Notes under the pieces: generated by a model | The model's input: only the letters and a program-made list of their open reading frames with translations | Told to the model about the DNA's origin: nothing | The model's database searches: none | Program-made: the position numbers and the translations under genes | In this document: positions 1 through 9,109 of the stretch, one piece after another | Numbering within the stretch: the stretch's first letter is position 1 | Layout of the letters: each line of letters starts with the position of its first letter | Source: Pseudorhodoferax sp965279475 | Lineage (GTDB): Bacteria; Pseudomonadota; Gammaproteobacteria; Burkholderiales; Burkholderiaceae_C | Assembly (NCBI GenBank): GCA_965279475.1 | Contig: CBDIIA010000002.1 | Location: forward strand, 1,116,001 to 1,180,000 | Reading direction: 5' to 3' | DNA: 64,000 bases

Positions 1-2
1 TC

Positions 3-116
3 GGCGCGATGAGCGACCAGGTCGTCACGGGCGCCGGTGTGGTCGGTGCCGTGCTGGTGGTCGCGCTCGGCACCTGGCTGCAGAAGCGCGGCGAGAAGGC
101 AGCCACCGCTGAGTGA
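3..116 (+). CDS. C-terminal end of a membrane protein (5' end outside the window)
   Basis: An open frame enters from the left edge and stops with TGA at 114-116. The visible 37 residues contain one hydrophobic stretch rich in Gly, Val, Ala and Leu, followed by a short positively charged tail (WLQKRGEKAATAE). This is the usual look of the last transmembrane helix and cytoplasmic tail of a small transporter, for example the EamA/DMT type. The family cannot be fixed from this fragment, so the call stops at membrane protein. Codon use is GC-rich like the neighbours. Confidence 0.4.
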   Translation, partial: GAMSDQVVTGAGVVGAVLVVALGTWLQKRGEKAATAE

Positions 117-406
117 GTTTCCCCCGCGCTGGTGACGGCACGGCGCCTGCCGCAGCGGGTGCGCCAGGCGTACCGGGCGGGGTTTTCGGTCGGATGCGAT
201 GCCGGGACGCCCGCGCCGAACAAATTTTCGCAATTGCCCTTGGTGGCGGCACATTCGTTTCAGCAGAATGTCGTGTCGGCATCACAATCGCCTTGTTGGC
301 TCTCGTGCGCTCTGATAGGGTGTCAGGCGCTGCCGCGCGGTGATCCGCGCGGCCCAGGCACGTATCAACACCGGCAGCGGTCCGGTCAAAGGGGCGGAAA
401 CTGGCA
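117..406. promoter_or_regulatory. Intergenic region with a possible sigma70 promoter for the signalling block
   Basis: About 290 bases lie between the membrane-protein stop and the kinase start, with no convincing gene. The part from 220 to 330 is less GC-rich than its surroundings. A possible promoter is TTGTTG at 293-298, a 17-base spacer and TAGGGT at 316-321, which is only a partial match. A purine-rich AAAGGGGCGGAAA at 388-400 can serve as the ribosome binding site of the kinase gene. Confidence 0.3.
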
Positions 407-3199
407 ATGGCATCGGACAAGCGGGGGAAGTTCTGGCAGGCCGACTGGTTCGTGGGTCTGCTGATCGTGCTGGCCGTCATGGTCCTGCACGCGACGACCG
501 ATTTCCTGGGCGGTCTTGAACGCCGGTTCTACGACTACGCCAGCACCACCACCGCGCGCCAGCCGTCGGACCGCATCGCCGTCATCGCGATCGACGACCA
601 GAGCATCGCCAACCTCGGCCGCTGGCCGTGGCCGCGCGAACTGCACGCGCAGCTGATCGACATGCTGGCCCGCGCCAAGGCCAAGACCATCGTGCAGACG
701 GTGCTGTACTTCGAGCCCCAGGTCGACCGCGGGCTCACCTACATCCAGAAGATGAAGGAGCTGCTGCCGGCCTCAGGAGACCCGGTCGCCGGCGGCTCGA
801 CCCTGCCGGCCGAGCTGGCCAAGGTGATCGCCGAGGCCGAGACGGCGCTCGACTCCGACGCCAAGCTGAGCGACAGCATGCGCAATGCCGGCAACGTGCT
901 GGTGCCGTCGGTCTACCAGCTCGGTGCGCCGCAAGGCAACCCCGACAGCCAGCTGCCCGATTTCGCGCTGAAGAGCGCCGTCGAGGACAGCCAGGGTTTC
1001 TCGATCCTGGCCAGCAAGGGGCAGCAGCCGATCGAACGCATCGGCAGCGCCGCCGCCGGTGTGGCCCATCTCAATCAGACCCGCGACGTCGACGGCGCCG
1101 TGCGCTTCGAGCCGCTGCTGGTCAACTATTTCGGCGCGGCCGTGCCGTCGATGGCGCTCCTGGCGTCGATCAAGAGCCTCAACCTCGAGCCGCACGACAT
1201 CCGCGTGCTGCCCGGCGAAGGCCTGCAGATCGGCAAGCTGCGTATCCGCACCGACGACACGGCGCGCATGCTGCCGCAGTTCTATCCGCAGCGCGACGGC
1301 AAGCCGGCATTCGCGGTCGACTCGTTCTACGACGTCATCAGCGGCAAGATCCCGCCGTCCAAGTACGCCGGCAAGGTGGTGCTGATCGGCGCCACGGCGT
1401 CGGGCGCGGCCGAGCAGTTCACCACCCCGGGTTATGCCGCGCTGTCGTCGGCCGAGACGCTGGCGCACATCACCTCGAGCATCCTCAGCGAGCACTTCAT
1501 CGTGCAGCCGTCCTGGGGCGTCTGGGCGGCGATGGGGGTGTTCCTGTTCGTGTCGCTGTACCTGATCCTGGTGCTGCCGCGCCTGTCGGCGGGGCTGGCC
1601 GCATCGACCACGCTGCTGCTGTTCGTCGCGTTGCTCGGCACCGAGTTCGGGCTGCTGTCGGCGGTCGCTTTCTGGCTGCAGCTGGTGTTTCCGGCGTCGT
1701 TGCTGGTGATCGGCTACCTCGCGCTCACCACCAAGCGCTTCCTGGTCACCGAGATGGGCAAGCTGCGCTCGGACGAGGAATCGGCGGAGACCAACCGCAT
1801 GATGGGCATCGCGCTGCAGAGCCAGGGCCAGCTCGACATGGCGTTCGACCGCTTCCGCCGGGTTCCGCTGTCCGAGGCGGTGACCGGCAACCTGTACAGC
1901 CTGGGGCTGGATTTCGAACGCAAGCGCCAGTTCAACAAGGCCCAGGCGGTGTACGAGCACATCGCCACCTTCGACGGCAACTACAAGGACCTGCAGGCGC
2001 GTCTGAACCGCGCCAAGGGCCTGGCCGACACGGTGATGCTCGGCGGCAGCGGCGGGCATCCGGGAGGCTTGCTGCTGCTCGACGGCGGCGGTGTCGAGAA
2101 GCCGATGCTCGGCCGCTACCAGGTGGAGAAGGAGCTGGGCAAGGGCGCGATGGGGGTCGTCTACCTCGGCAAGGATCCGAAGATCGGCCGCGTGGTCGCG
2201 ATCAAGACGCTGGCGCTGAGCCAGGAGTTCGAAGGCGATGCGCTCGACGATGCACGCGAGCGGTTCTTCCGCGAGGCCGAGACGGCGGGCCGGCTGCAGC
2301 ACCAGAACATCGTCACCATCTTCGATGCCGGAGAGGAACACGACCTGGCCTACATCGCGATGGAATTCCTCAAGGGCCGTGACCTGCTGGACTTCTGCAA
2401 ACCCGACCATCTGCTGCCGGTCGAGCGTGTGGTTTCCATCGTCGCCCGGGTGGCCGAAGCGCTCGACTATGCGCATCGCCAGAACGTCGTGCACCGCGAC
2501 ATCAAGCCCGCCAACATCATGTATGCGCTCGACACCGACACCGTCAAGGTGACCGACTTCGGCATCGCCCGCATCACCGATTCGAGCAAGACCAAGACCG
2601 GCATGGTGCTGGGCACGCCGAGCTTCATGTCGCCCGAACAACTGGCCGGCAAGAAGGTCGATGGCCGCTCCGACCTGTATTCGCTGGGCGTGATGCTCTA
2701 CCAGCTGTTGACGGGCGTGTTGCCGTTCCGTGGCGACTCGATGGCCGAGCTGATGTACAAGATCGCGAACGAAGAGGCCGTCGACGTGCGCCAGCTGCGC
2801 CCGGAGCTGCCCGCCGCGCTGGCCACCGTCGTGCAGCGCGCGCTGGCCAAGCGCCCCGAGGCGCGTTACCAGCACGGCCATGACTTCGCGGTCGAGCTCG
2901 GCGCCTGCCTCGCATCGGTGGCCGGCCTGCCGCAGCAGGTGCCGGCGCCGCTGCCCCCACCCACGGCGTTTTCCCCGGCACCGGCGCCGGCCGCACCCAC
3001 GCAGAGCTGGAGCGCCACCGCCGCGCAGACCGTGGCCCACCAGCCGGTGGCGCCGGCCCCCGACTATGATGCGACGCAGGGATTCAGCGAGGACGTGCTG
3101 GCCGCCTATGCGAAGACGGTGGCGGTACATCGGCCGGTCATCGGCGAGGGACCGAAGCCGCTCGACGCATCCGACATGAAGAACCCGGACACAAGATGA
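407..3199 (+). CDS. CHASE2-domain serine/threonine protein kinase
   Basis: A 930-residue membrane receptor kinase. Residues about 25-345 form an extracytoplasmic CHASE2 sensory domain behind one N-terminal membrane helix. Three membrane helices follow at about 365-440, then a short TPR-like linker (about 450-550) and a Hanks-type kinase domain from about 570 to 830. The glycine loop LGKGAMGVVYLG is near residue 577. The ATP-binding Lys is K600 (VAIKTL), the catalytic loop HRDIKPAN starts at H696, and DFG starts at D717. SPEQL stands at the APE position, so the catalytic set is complete. The tail is Pro/Ala-rich, a common phospho-acceptor linker. The stop overlaps the phosphatase start by four bases (ATGA), so kinase and phosphatase are translationally coupled. 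The CHASE2 ligand is unknown. Confidence 0.93.
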   Translation: MASDKRGKFWQADWFVGLLIVLAVMVLHATTDFLGGLERRFYDYASTTTARQPSDRIAVIAIDDQSIANLGRWPWPRELHAQLIDMLARAKAKTIVQTVLYFEPQVDRGLTYIQKMKELLPASGDPVAGGSTLPAELAKVIAEAETALDSDAKLSDSMRNAGNVLVPSVYQLGAPQGNPDSQLPDFALKSAVEDSQGFSILASKGQQPIERIGSAAAGVAHLNQTRDVDGAVRFEPLLVNYFGAAVPSMALLASIKSLNLEPHDIRVLPGEGLQIGKLRIRTDDTARMLPQFYPQRDGKPAFAVDSFYDVISGKIPPSKYAGKVVLIGATASGAAEQFTTPGYAALSSAETLAHITSSILSEHFIVQPSWGVWAAMGVFLFVSLYLILVLPRLSAGLAASTTLLLFVALLGTEFGLLSAVAFWLQLVFPASLLVIGYLALTTKRFLVTEMGKLRSDEESAETNRMMGIALQSQGQLDMAFDRFRRVPLSEAVTGNLYSLGLDFERKRQFNKAQAVYEHIATFDGNYKDLQARLNRAKGLADTVMLGGSGGHPGGLLLLDGGGVEKPMLGRYQVEKELGKGAMGVVYLGKDPKIGRVVAIKTLALSQEFEGDALDDARERFFREAETAGRLQHQNIVTIFDAGEEHDLAYIAMEFLKGRDLLDFCKPDHLLPVERVVSIVARVAEALDYAHRQNVVHRDIKPANIMYALDTDTVKVTDFGIARITDSSKTKTGMVLGTPSFMSPEQLAGKKVDGRSDLYSLGVMLYQLLTGVLPFRGDSMAELMYKIANEEAVDVRQLRPELPAALATVVQRALAKRPEARYQHGHDFAVELGACLASVAGLPQQVPAPLPPPTAFSPAPAPAAPTQSWSATAAQTVAHQPVAPAPDYDATQGFSEDVLAAYAKTVAVHRPVIGEGPKPLDASDMKNPDTR

Positions 3200-3981
3200 A
3201 CTACGAGTTCTGCGCGCAGACCCACCCCGGCCTTCTGCGTGGCAACAACGAGGATGCGGTGACGTTCGACGAGGCGTGCGGCATGGGCGTGCTGGCCGAC
3301 GGCATGGGCGGCTACAACGCCGGCGAGGTGGCCAGCGGCATGGCCACGAGTTTCATCCGCGCCGAGCTGGGCCGCTGGCTGACCGAAGCCGGCCAGCACG
3401 CGAACGCCAAGGAGATCCGCCGCGCACTCGACATCTGCGTGCACAACGCCAACCTGGCGGTGTTCAACGCGGCCCACGCCAACGCCAGTTACGCCGGCAT
3501 GGGCACCACACTGGTGGTCGGCGTGTTCCAGGAAGGCCGGCTGGTGGTCGGCCACATCGGCGATTCGCGCTGCTACCGGATGCGGCAGCAGAAGCTGGCC
3601 CAGATCACCAAGGACCATTCGCTGCTGCAGGAGCAGCTCGATGCCGGCCTCATCACGGCCGAGCAGGCCGCGACTTCGACCCACCGCAACCTGGTCACCC
3701 GCGCGCTGGGCATCGAGGAGCTCGTGCCGCTCGAAGTCAACGAGTACGTGGTGGAGGTCGGCGACATCTACCTGATGTGCTCCGACGGGCTGTCCGACAT
3801 GGTCGACGATGCCGCCATCGAACGCATCATGGCCGTCGATGCATCGCTGGAACACAAGGCCAAGCAGCTGGTCAGCGCGGCCAACGCCAATGGCGGCCGG
3901 GATAATATTACGGTGTTGCTCGCCCAGGCCGTGGCGGGCACGAAGAAGCGCGGTCTAATGGCCCGATTGCTGCGAACTTAA
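3196..3981 (+). CDS. PP2C-family serine/threonine phosphatase
   Basis: A soluble 261-residue PPM/PP2C phosphatase, the usual partner that reverses a Hanks kinase. All metal-binding and framework motifs are present in order: RGNNED near the N-terminus, LADGMGG, GMGTTL, GHIGDSR, KDHS, TRALG, CSDGLSD, and GGRDNITVLL close to the end. The length fits the Stp/PrpC type without extra domains. It starts inside the kinase stop codon (ATGA overlap), which supports co-expression and makes the upstream kinase and the downstream FHA protein its likely substrates. Confidence 0.93.
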   Translation: MNYEFCAQTHPGLLRGNNEDAVTFDEACGMGVLADGMGGYNAGEVASGMATSFIRAELGRWLTEAGQHANAKEIRRALDICVHNANLAVFNAAHANASYAGMGTTLVVGVFQEGRLVVGHIGDSRCYRMRQQKLAQITKDHSLLQEQLDAGLITAEQAATSTHRNLVTRALGIEELVPLEVNEYVVEVGDIYLMCSDGLSDMVDDAAIERIMAVDASLEHKAKQLVSAANANGGRDNITVLLAQAVAGTKKRGLMARLLRT

Positions 3982-4029
3982 AGTCCTCCCATCCGGTAAC
4001 AAGCCCATGAACAGACTCAGGAGCCGACC

Positions 4030-4743
4030 ATGCCGAAGCTGATCGTTTCGATCGACGGTGTCGTCATCAAGGAAGTGCAGCTCACCAAGGACCGCACGAC
4101 CGTCGGCCGCCGGCCCTACAACGACGTCGTCATCGACAACCTGGCCGTCAGCGGCGAGCATGCCGTGCTGCTGACGACCGGCAACGAGGTGCAGCTGGAG
4201 GATCTCAACAGCACCAACGGCACCTACGTCAACAGCAAGGCCGTGCGCAAGCAGCAGTTGCGCCACAACGATCTGGTCGAGATCGGCAAGTACAAGATCA
4301 AGTTCATCAGCGAAGTCCCCGACGCCACCTACGAGAAGACCATGGTGTACCGCGCGCCGGCGGCTCCGGCCACGCCCGTGGGTGCGTCCACGCAGCCCGA
4401 GGCGCCGGTCTACCAGCGCCGGGCCTTCGACCATGCGCCTCCCGCGGCGGCGCCGGCAGCGCACGAGCCCGCCGGGGCCGGCCAGGCCGCGATCAAGGTG
4501 ATGTCGGGTGCCGCGGCCGGGCGCGAGGTCGCGCTGGTCAAGGTGGTCACGACGATCGGCAAACCCGGGGTGGCCGTGGCGGCCATCACCCGGCGGCCAA
4601 ACGGTTATGTCGTCGTGCACGTGGAAGGTGCCGAGCCGCCGCTGCTCAACGGCGCCCCGATCGGCGACAGCCCGGTGGGGCTGAAGAACGGCGACATGCT
4701 GCAACTGGCCGGGACCCAGATGCAGTTCGTGCTCGCGAGCTGA
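4030..4743 (+). CDS. FHA-domain protein with a second FHA-like domain
   Basis: A 237-residue cytoplasmic protein, 48 bases after the phosphatase. Residues about 1-95 form a clear FHA phosphothreonine-binding domain: VGRRPYNDV, SGEHA and the NSTNGT loop, ending with the LVEIGKYKIKF strand. A linker rich in Ala and Pro (about 105-155) follows. Residues about 156-237 repeat the FHA strand pattern (IGKPG...AAITRRPNGY...LLNGAPIG...NGDMLQLAG) but lack the S-x-x-H and N-G-T residues, so this second copy is probably structural. It likely reads phosphorylation made by the upstream kinase and may link it to the downstream cyclase. That link is inferred from gene order only. Confidence 0.88.
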   Translation: MPKLIVSIDGVVIKEVQLTKDRTTVGRRPYNDVVIDNLAVSGEHAVLLTTGNEVQLEDLNSTNGTYVNSKAVRKQQLRHNDLVEIGKYKIKFISEVPDATYEKTMVYRAPAAPATPVGASTQPEAPVYQRRAFDHAPPAAAPAAHEPAGAGQAAIKVMSGAAAGREVALVKVVTTIGKPGVAVAAITRRPNGYVVVHVEGAEPPLLNGAPIGDSPVGLKNGDMLQLAGTQMQFVLAS

Positions 4744-4831
4744 AGCTCGTTCGTTGTGCGTCACATGAACCGGCGCTGAGCGGCAACGTGGCGAGCGGCC
4801 GGCCTGTGCTTACCGGGAGTCGGATCTCTCC

Positions 4832-7078
4832 ATGAAAGCGCTGCGTCGACACTGGCCACGGATCCTCGTCACCTTCCTGCCGCTGGTGTTCGCCTGGCTG
4901 CATGCCACAGGCGTGCTGCGGCTCGACGTGCTGCAGCGGCTGGACAACATCATCTACGACGCACGGCTGCGCGCGACCATGCCGCGCACGCTGGACCCGC
5001 GCATCGTCATCGTCGACATCGACGAAAAGAGCCTGTCCGAATACGGCTGGCCCTGGAGCCGCGACAAGCTGGCCACGCTGGTCGATGAGCTGTTCGACCG
5101 GCAGAAGATCTCGCTGCTGGGGTTCGACATCGTCTTTGCCGAGCCTGACCTGAGCTCCGGCCTGGGCCGCCTGCAGGAGCTCGCGCAGAAGGAGCTGCGT
5201 GACCAGCCGAGCTTCACCGAGCGTGTGGCCCAGCTGAAGGATTCGCTCGACTACGACGGCTTGTTCGCCAAGGCGCTGCAGAACCGGCCGGTGGTGCTGG
5301 GCTACTACTTCACCAGCGACCGCGAGGGGCGCATGTCCGGCGTGCTGCCGGCCCCGGTGATGGACAAGGACGTGCTGCAGGGCCGCCCGATCGGCTTCAC
5401 GACCTGGAACGGCTTCGGCGCGAGCATCGACAAGCTGGCCAAGGCCGCGCCGGTGTCGGGCTACTTCAACTCGATCACCGAGGACGATGGTGTGGTGCGG
5501 TCGTTGCCGCTGCTGGCCGAGTACCAGGGCCGCTACTACGAGTCGATCGCGCTGGCGCTGTTCCGCGTGATGACCGGCATGCCCAAGGTGCTGCCCGGCT
5601 TCCCGCCCGACAGCGAGGCCAGCCGCCAGTACAAGGGGCTGGACAGCATCGTGCTGCAGCATGGCGACAAGCAGATGTCGGTGCCGGTGGACGAGCGGGT
5701 GTCGGTGCTGATTCCGTTCCGGGGCGATGGCGGCGTGAAGGGCGGGTCGTACCGCTATGTGTCCGCGGCCGACGTGCTGGGCAAACGCCTGCCGGCAGCC
5801 AGCCTGGACGGCGCCATCATCCTGGTCGGCACCACCGCACCCGGCCTGTTCGATCTGCGCGTGACGCCGGTAGGGCCGACCTACCCGGGGGTCGAGACGC
5901 ACGCCAACATGCTGTCGGGCCTGATCGACAGCAACATCCTTGTGAAGCCCGACTACGCGGTCGGCTACGAGGTGGTGGTGCTGACGGTGACCGGGCTGAT
6001 CCTGGCGCTGGCGCTGCCACTGCTGTCGGCCACCCGCGCCGTGCTGCTGAGCGTGCTGGTGGTGCTGCTGATCGTCGCGGTCAATTTCTGGCTGTACCTG
6101 AGCCACGGGCTGGTGCTGCCGGTGGCGTCGGCCATCGTGATGGCGCTGACGGCCTTCGGCCTGAACATGAGCTACGGCTATTTCGTCGAAAGCCGCTCCA
6201 AGCGCGAGCTGGCCCACCTGTTCGGCACCTATGTGCCGCCCGAACTGGTCGACGAGATGGTCAAGGACCCCGACAGCTACAGCATGGCCGCAGCCAACAA
6301 GGAGCTCACCGTGATGTTCTGCGACATGCGCGGCTTCACCAAGATGTCCGAGCGCATGGAGCCGATCCAGCTGCAGGCGCTGCTCAACACCGTGTTCAGC
6401 CGGTTGACGGCATTGATCCGCGGCCACCGCGGCACCATCGACAAGTACATGGGCGATTGCGTGATGGCGTTCTGGGGTGCCCCGGTCGACACGCCTGCCC
6501 ATGCCGAGCTGGCGGTGCAGACCGCCCTCGAGATGTCGGCCGCCGTGCACCAGCTCAACGACGAGCACCGCGCACGCGGCATTCCCGAGATCGGCATCGG
6601 CATCGGGCTCAACACCGGCAGCATGTGCGTGGGCGACATGGGCTCGGACACCCGCCGCAGCTACACCGTGATCGGCGACGCGGTGAACCTGGGGTCGCGG
6701 CTGGAGGGGCTGTCCAAGACCTATGGCGTCGACATCGTCGTCAGCGAAACCACACGCCGCCAGGCCAATGCCTTCGCCTGGCAGGAACTCGACAAGGTCC
6801 GCGTCAAGGGCAAGGATCAGGCCGTGGCGATCTTCTGGCCGATGGGCCGCACCGACGGGCTCGACAAGGAGCAGGCCGCCGAACTCCGCATCTGGGGCCA
6901 ATTGCTCAAGGCCTACCGTTCCCAGGACTGGGAACAATGCGACGTGCAAATATTGAATCTGCAGCGGCTGAATCCGACAAAATACCTTTACCAACTCTAT
7001 GCCGAGCGTGTAGCCTCCATGCGGTTGCTGCCCCACGATCCCACGTGGGACGGCGCGACCAATTTCGAAACCAAGTAA
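4832..7078 (+). CDS. CHASE2-domain class III adenylate/guanylate cyclase
   Basis: A 748-residue membrane cyclase with the same front end as the kinase: one N-terminal helix, an extracytoplasmic CHASE2 domain (about 25-345), then three membrane helices (about 370-450). The class III catalytic domain spans about 490-680. Metal-binding aspartates lie in CDMRGFT (D498) and DKYMGDCVMAFW (D542). The Lys after D537 is the purine-specificity position and favours ATP. YTVIGDAVNLGSRLE supplies the transition-state Asn and Arg. All catalytic residues are present, so an active enzyme is expected, most likely making cAMP. A C-terminal segment of about 65 residues after the cyclase domain is unassigned. 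The adjacent phosphodiesterase gene supports a cyclic-nucleotide product. Confidence 0.92.
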   Translation: MKALRRHWPRILVTFLPLVFAWLHATGVLRLDVLQRLDNIIYDARLRATMPRTLDPRIVIVDIDEKSLSEYGWPWSRDKLATLVDELFDRQKISLLGFDIVFAEPDLSSGLGRLQELAQKELRDQPSFTERVAQLKDSLDYDGLFAKALQNRPVVLGYYFTSDREGRMSGVLPAPVMDKDVLQGRPIGFTTWNGFGASIDKLAKAAPVSGYFNSITEDDGVVRSLPLLAEYQGRYYESIALALFRVMTGMPKVLPGFPPDSEASRQYKGLDSIVLQHGDKQMSVPVDERVSVLIPFRGDGGVKGGSYRYVSAADVLGKRLPAASLDGAIILVGTTAPGLFDLRVTPVGPTYPGVETHANMLSGLIDSNILVKPDYAVGYEVVVLTVTGLILALALPLLSATRAVLLSVLVVLLIVAVNFWLYLSHGLVLPVASAIVMALTAFGLNMSYGYFVESRSKRELAHLFGTYVPPELVDEMVKDPDSYSMAAANKELTVMFCDMRGFTKMSERMEPIQLQALLNTVFSRLTALIRGHRGTIDKYMGDCVMAFWGAPVDTPAHAELAVQTALEMSAAVHQLNDEHRARGIPEIGIGIGLNTGSMCVGDMGSDTRRSYTVIGDAVNLGSRLEGLSKTYGVDIVVSETTRRQANAFAWQELDKVRVKGKDQAVAIFWPMGRTDGLDKEQAAELRIWGQLLKAYRSQDWEQCDVQILNLQRLNPTKYLYQLYAERVASMRLLPHDPTWDGATNFETK

Positions 7079-7086
7079 GGACGGGC

Positions 7087-7878
7087 ATGAAGGTACGGGT
7101 GCTCGGCTGTTCTGGTGCCATCGCCAGGGACTGCCGCACAACCTCGTTTCTGATGGACTCCGACGTGTTGATCGACGCGGGCACCGGCGTGGGCGATCTG
7201 ACACTCGAGGAGATGCGCACCATCGACCACGTCTTCCTGACCCACTCGCACCTGGACCACATCGCCGCGCTGCCGCTGATGGTCGATGCCATCGCCTCGC
7301 AGCGCACGACGCCGATCCAGATCCACGCGCTGGCCGGCACCATCGCCGCACTGAAGACCCATGTCTTCAACAACGTCATCTGGCCCGACTTCAGCCGCAT
7401 CCCGTCCGAGGCCTCGCCGTTCATCAGTTTCCACGAACTCGCCGTGGGGCAGACCGTGCAGATCGGTGGCAAGTCCATCGAGGCGCTGCCGGCCGTGCAC
7501 ACCGTGCCGGCCGTGGGCTACTCGGTGTCGTCCGGCGGCGCCTGCTGGGTGTTCACCGGCGACACCGAGCGCAACCCGGCGTTCTGGCAGCAGCTCAACC
7601 AGATGGACGTGGCGATGCTGGTCATCGAGACCGCCTTCAGCAACCGCGAGAAGGACCTGGCCAAGCGCAGCCTGCATCTGTCGCCGATCGCGCTGGCCGA
7701 TGAACTCGGCTGCATTTCACCCGAGCGCCAGTTCCCGATCTACATCACGCACACCAAGCCGTCGGAAACCGTGCTCATCATGGCCGAGATCGAGCAGTTC
7801 GACCGCCGGGAGCCGTCGCCCACGCACCCGGGCCACGACATCCGCTGGCTCGAAGCCGGCCAGGAATTCGATATTTGA
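7087..7878 (+). CDS. Metallo-beta-lactamase-fold 3',5'-cyclic-nucleotide phosphodiesterase (class II type)
   Basis: A 263-residue metallohydrolase. The metal motif THSHLDH supplies H53, H55, D57 and H58. A distal His (AVHTVPAVGYS), the bridging Asp (FTGDTERN) and a late His (ITHTKPSE) complete the site. The layout and the HxHLDH signature match the class II cyclic-nucleotide phosphodiesterases rather than beta-lactamases. ATG at 7087 follows an AAGGACGGG ribosome site. The same frame is open upstream inside the cyclase gene, but that part has no coding character. It begins eight bases after the cyclase stop, so synthesis and breakdown of the cyclic nucleotide look co-transcribed. Confidence 0.85.
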   Translation: MKVRVLGCSGAIARDCRTTSFLMDSDVLIDAGTGVGDLTLEEMRTIDHVFLTHSHLDHIAALPLMVDAIASQRTTPIQIHALAGTIAALKTHVFNNVIWPDFSRIPSEASPFISFHELAVGQTVQIGGKSIEALPAVHTVPAVGYSVSSGGACWVFTGDTERNPAFWQQLNQMDVAMLVIETAFSNREKDLAKRSLHLSPIALADELGCISPERQFPIYITHTKPSETVLIMAEIEQFDRREPSPTHPGHDIRWLEAGQEFDI

Positions 7879-7890
7879 GGCACCGGCGCT

Positions 7891-8070
7891 TCACGGCTTG
7901 ACCGTGAAGTTGATCGACAGCAGATACCACAGGATCAGCGCCGGGATCACCACCGGCAGCGACATCGCTAGGAACGCGAGCAAGGTCTGCAGGAATACCG
8001 CGATGTCCTGCCACCAGTGCAGCAGCACCAGCTTCAGGTCGACGTTCCAGAACCGTTCGTTCTCTTTCAT
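7891..8070 (-). CDS. Small single-span membrane protein
   Basis: A 59-residue protein with a short charged N-terminus (MKENERFWNVD), an amphipathic stretch, and one long hydrophobic helix (about residues 22-52) ending in INFTVKP. The start is the ATG at 8070, preceded by CTGGAG at good spacing. It faces the phosphodiesterase gene tail to tail, with 12 bases between the stops. No named family is recognised. The Trp-rich segment and high hydrophobicity argue for a real small inner-membrane protein rather than a chance frame. Confidence 0.6.
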   Translation of the reverse strand: MKENERFWNVDLKLVLLHWWQDIAVFLQTLLAFLAMSLPVVIPALILWYLLSINFTVKP

Positions 8071-8176
8071 GGCCTGCTCCAGGCGGAGCCGCCGCATCGC
8101 AGGGCCCGCCATGCAGTGTAGTGACGCAAGGCGCAAACTTCCAGCGGCACAACCCGCGTGCCGGGCTTGCGGGGAA

Positions 8177-8623
8177 TCAGGCGGAAGCGACCGCGCGCGA
8201 CGCGTCCAGCTGGGCGCGGGCCCGGTGCGCCAGCGCCGTCGCCGCGGGCGTGTCTGGCACCCAGGGGCTGATCGGCATCGGCCGGCCGTGCGAATCCACC
8301 GAGACGAAGACGATCAGGCATTCGGTCGTGGTCTGCATCGTGCCGCCCTTCATGTCGCCGCTGCGCACCTCGACGGCGATGTTCATGCTGGTGGCGCCGG
8401 TGTAGGCGATCTTGGCCTCCACCTCCACCAGGTCGCCGATCATGATCGGATGGTGGAACCGGATGCCGCCGACATAGACCGTCACGCAATAGCGTTTGGC
8501 CCAGCTCGTCGCGCAGGCATAGCCGGCCTCGTCGATCCATTTCATCACGGTGCCGCCATGCACCTTGCCGCCAAAATTGACGGTGCTGGGTTCGGCCAGG
8601 AAACGCAAGGTGATCGCGGACAT
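8177..8623 (-). CDS. Acyl-CoA thioesterase, hotdog fold (YciA-like)
   Basis: A 148-residue cytoplasmic hotdog-fold enzyme that hydrolyses acyl-CoA thioesters. The signature NFGGKVHGGTVMKWIDEAGYACA near residues 17-40 carries the catalytic-site Asn and Asp and the helix of the hotdog fold, and matches the YciA/BACH-type thioesterases in sequence and length. The gene is monocistronic on the minus strand, about 100 bases upstream of the small membrane protein. The substrate chain length cannot be read from sequence. Confidence 0.88.
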   Translation of the reverse strand: MSAITLRFLAEPSTVNFGGKVHGGTVMKWIDEAGYACATSWAKRYCVTVYVGGIRFHHPIMIGDLVEVEAKIAYTGATSMNIAVEVRSGDMKGGTMQTTTECLIVFVSVDSHGRPMPISPWVPDTPAATALAHRARAQLDASRAVASA

Positions 8624-8746
8624 GGGTGCTTTCTTGTGTAGGTGGGATCAGGCGCGCAAAACCCCTCAGCGGGCCTAGTGTATGGCCGGCGCGCAGGCAG
8701 TTCTGCTACGCTGTGCCGTTCATTTCAATCCGAGAAGGAGCTCTCC

Positions 8747-9067
8747 ATGGCAACCTCCAAGACGTCCAGCGTCGAATCCCAAGAACAACTGGTGAGCGAC
8801 ATCAAGTCGGTGATCTCCGATGCCGAGGAAATGCTCAGCGCCACCGCCGACCAGGCCGGTGAAAAGGTAAGCAATCTGCGCGCCCGCGTCCAGGCGCGGC
8901 TGAAGGATGCCAAGCTGCGCCTGATCGACGCCGAGGAGCTGCTGGTCGAGAAGACCAAGGCCGCAGCCCGCGCCACCGACGACTACGTGCACGAGTCGCC
9001 GTGGACGGCGATCGGCGTCGCCGCTGTCGCCGGGCTGCTGGTCGGCGTGCTCGTCGCGCGGCGTTGA
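8747..9067 (+). CDS. yqjD: DUF883 (ElaB/YqjD-like) ribosome/inner-membrane associated protein
   Basis: A 106-residue protein with a long Ala/Glu/Lys-rich helix (about 10-75) and a C-terminal glycine-rich membrane anchor that ends in ARR. This is the layout of ElaB/YqjD, stationary-phase proteins that in E. coli anchor to the inner membrane and associate with ribosomes. The start at 8747 has a perfect AAGGAG at 8735-8740. It is followed by YqjE-like and YqjK-like genes in the same order as the enterobacterial yqjD-yqjE-yqjK operon. Confidence 0.85.
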   Translation: MATSKTSSVESQEQLVSDIKSVISDAEEMLSATADQAGEKVSNLRARVQARLKDAKLRLIDAEELLVEKTKAAARATDDYVHESPWTAIGVAAVAGLLVGVLVARR

Positions 9068-9109
9068 GCCTCGCCCTGATCGCACCTCCCGCTGTGGTCG
9101 CTGTCTCGC

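Noticed and set aside
773..3130. A long minus-strand open frame (785 codons) opposite the kinase gene
   Set aside because: It is an antisense shadow in very GC-rich DNA: Arg/His/Gln-rich, without domains, while the plus strand carries an intact kinase.
4646..7351. A 901-codon minus-strand open frame opposite the cyclase
   Set aside because: Same antisense effect; low-complexity His/Arg/Gln composition and no family motif.
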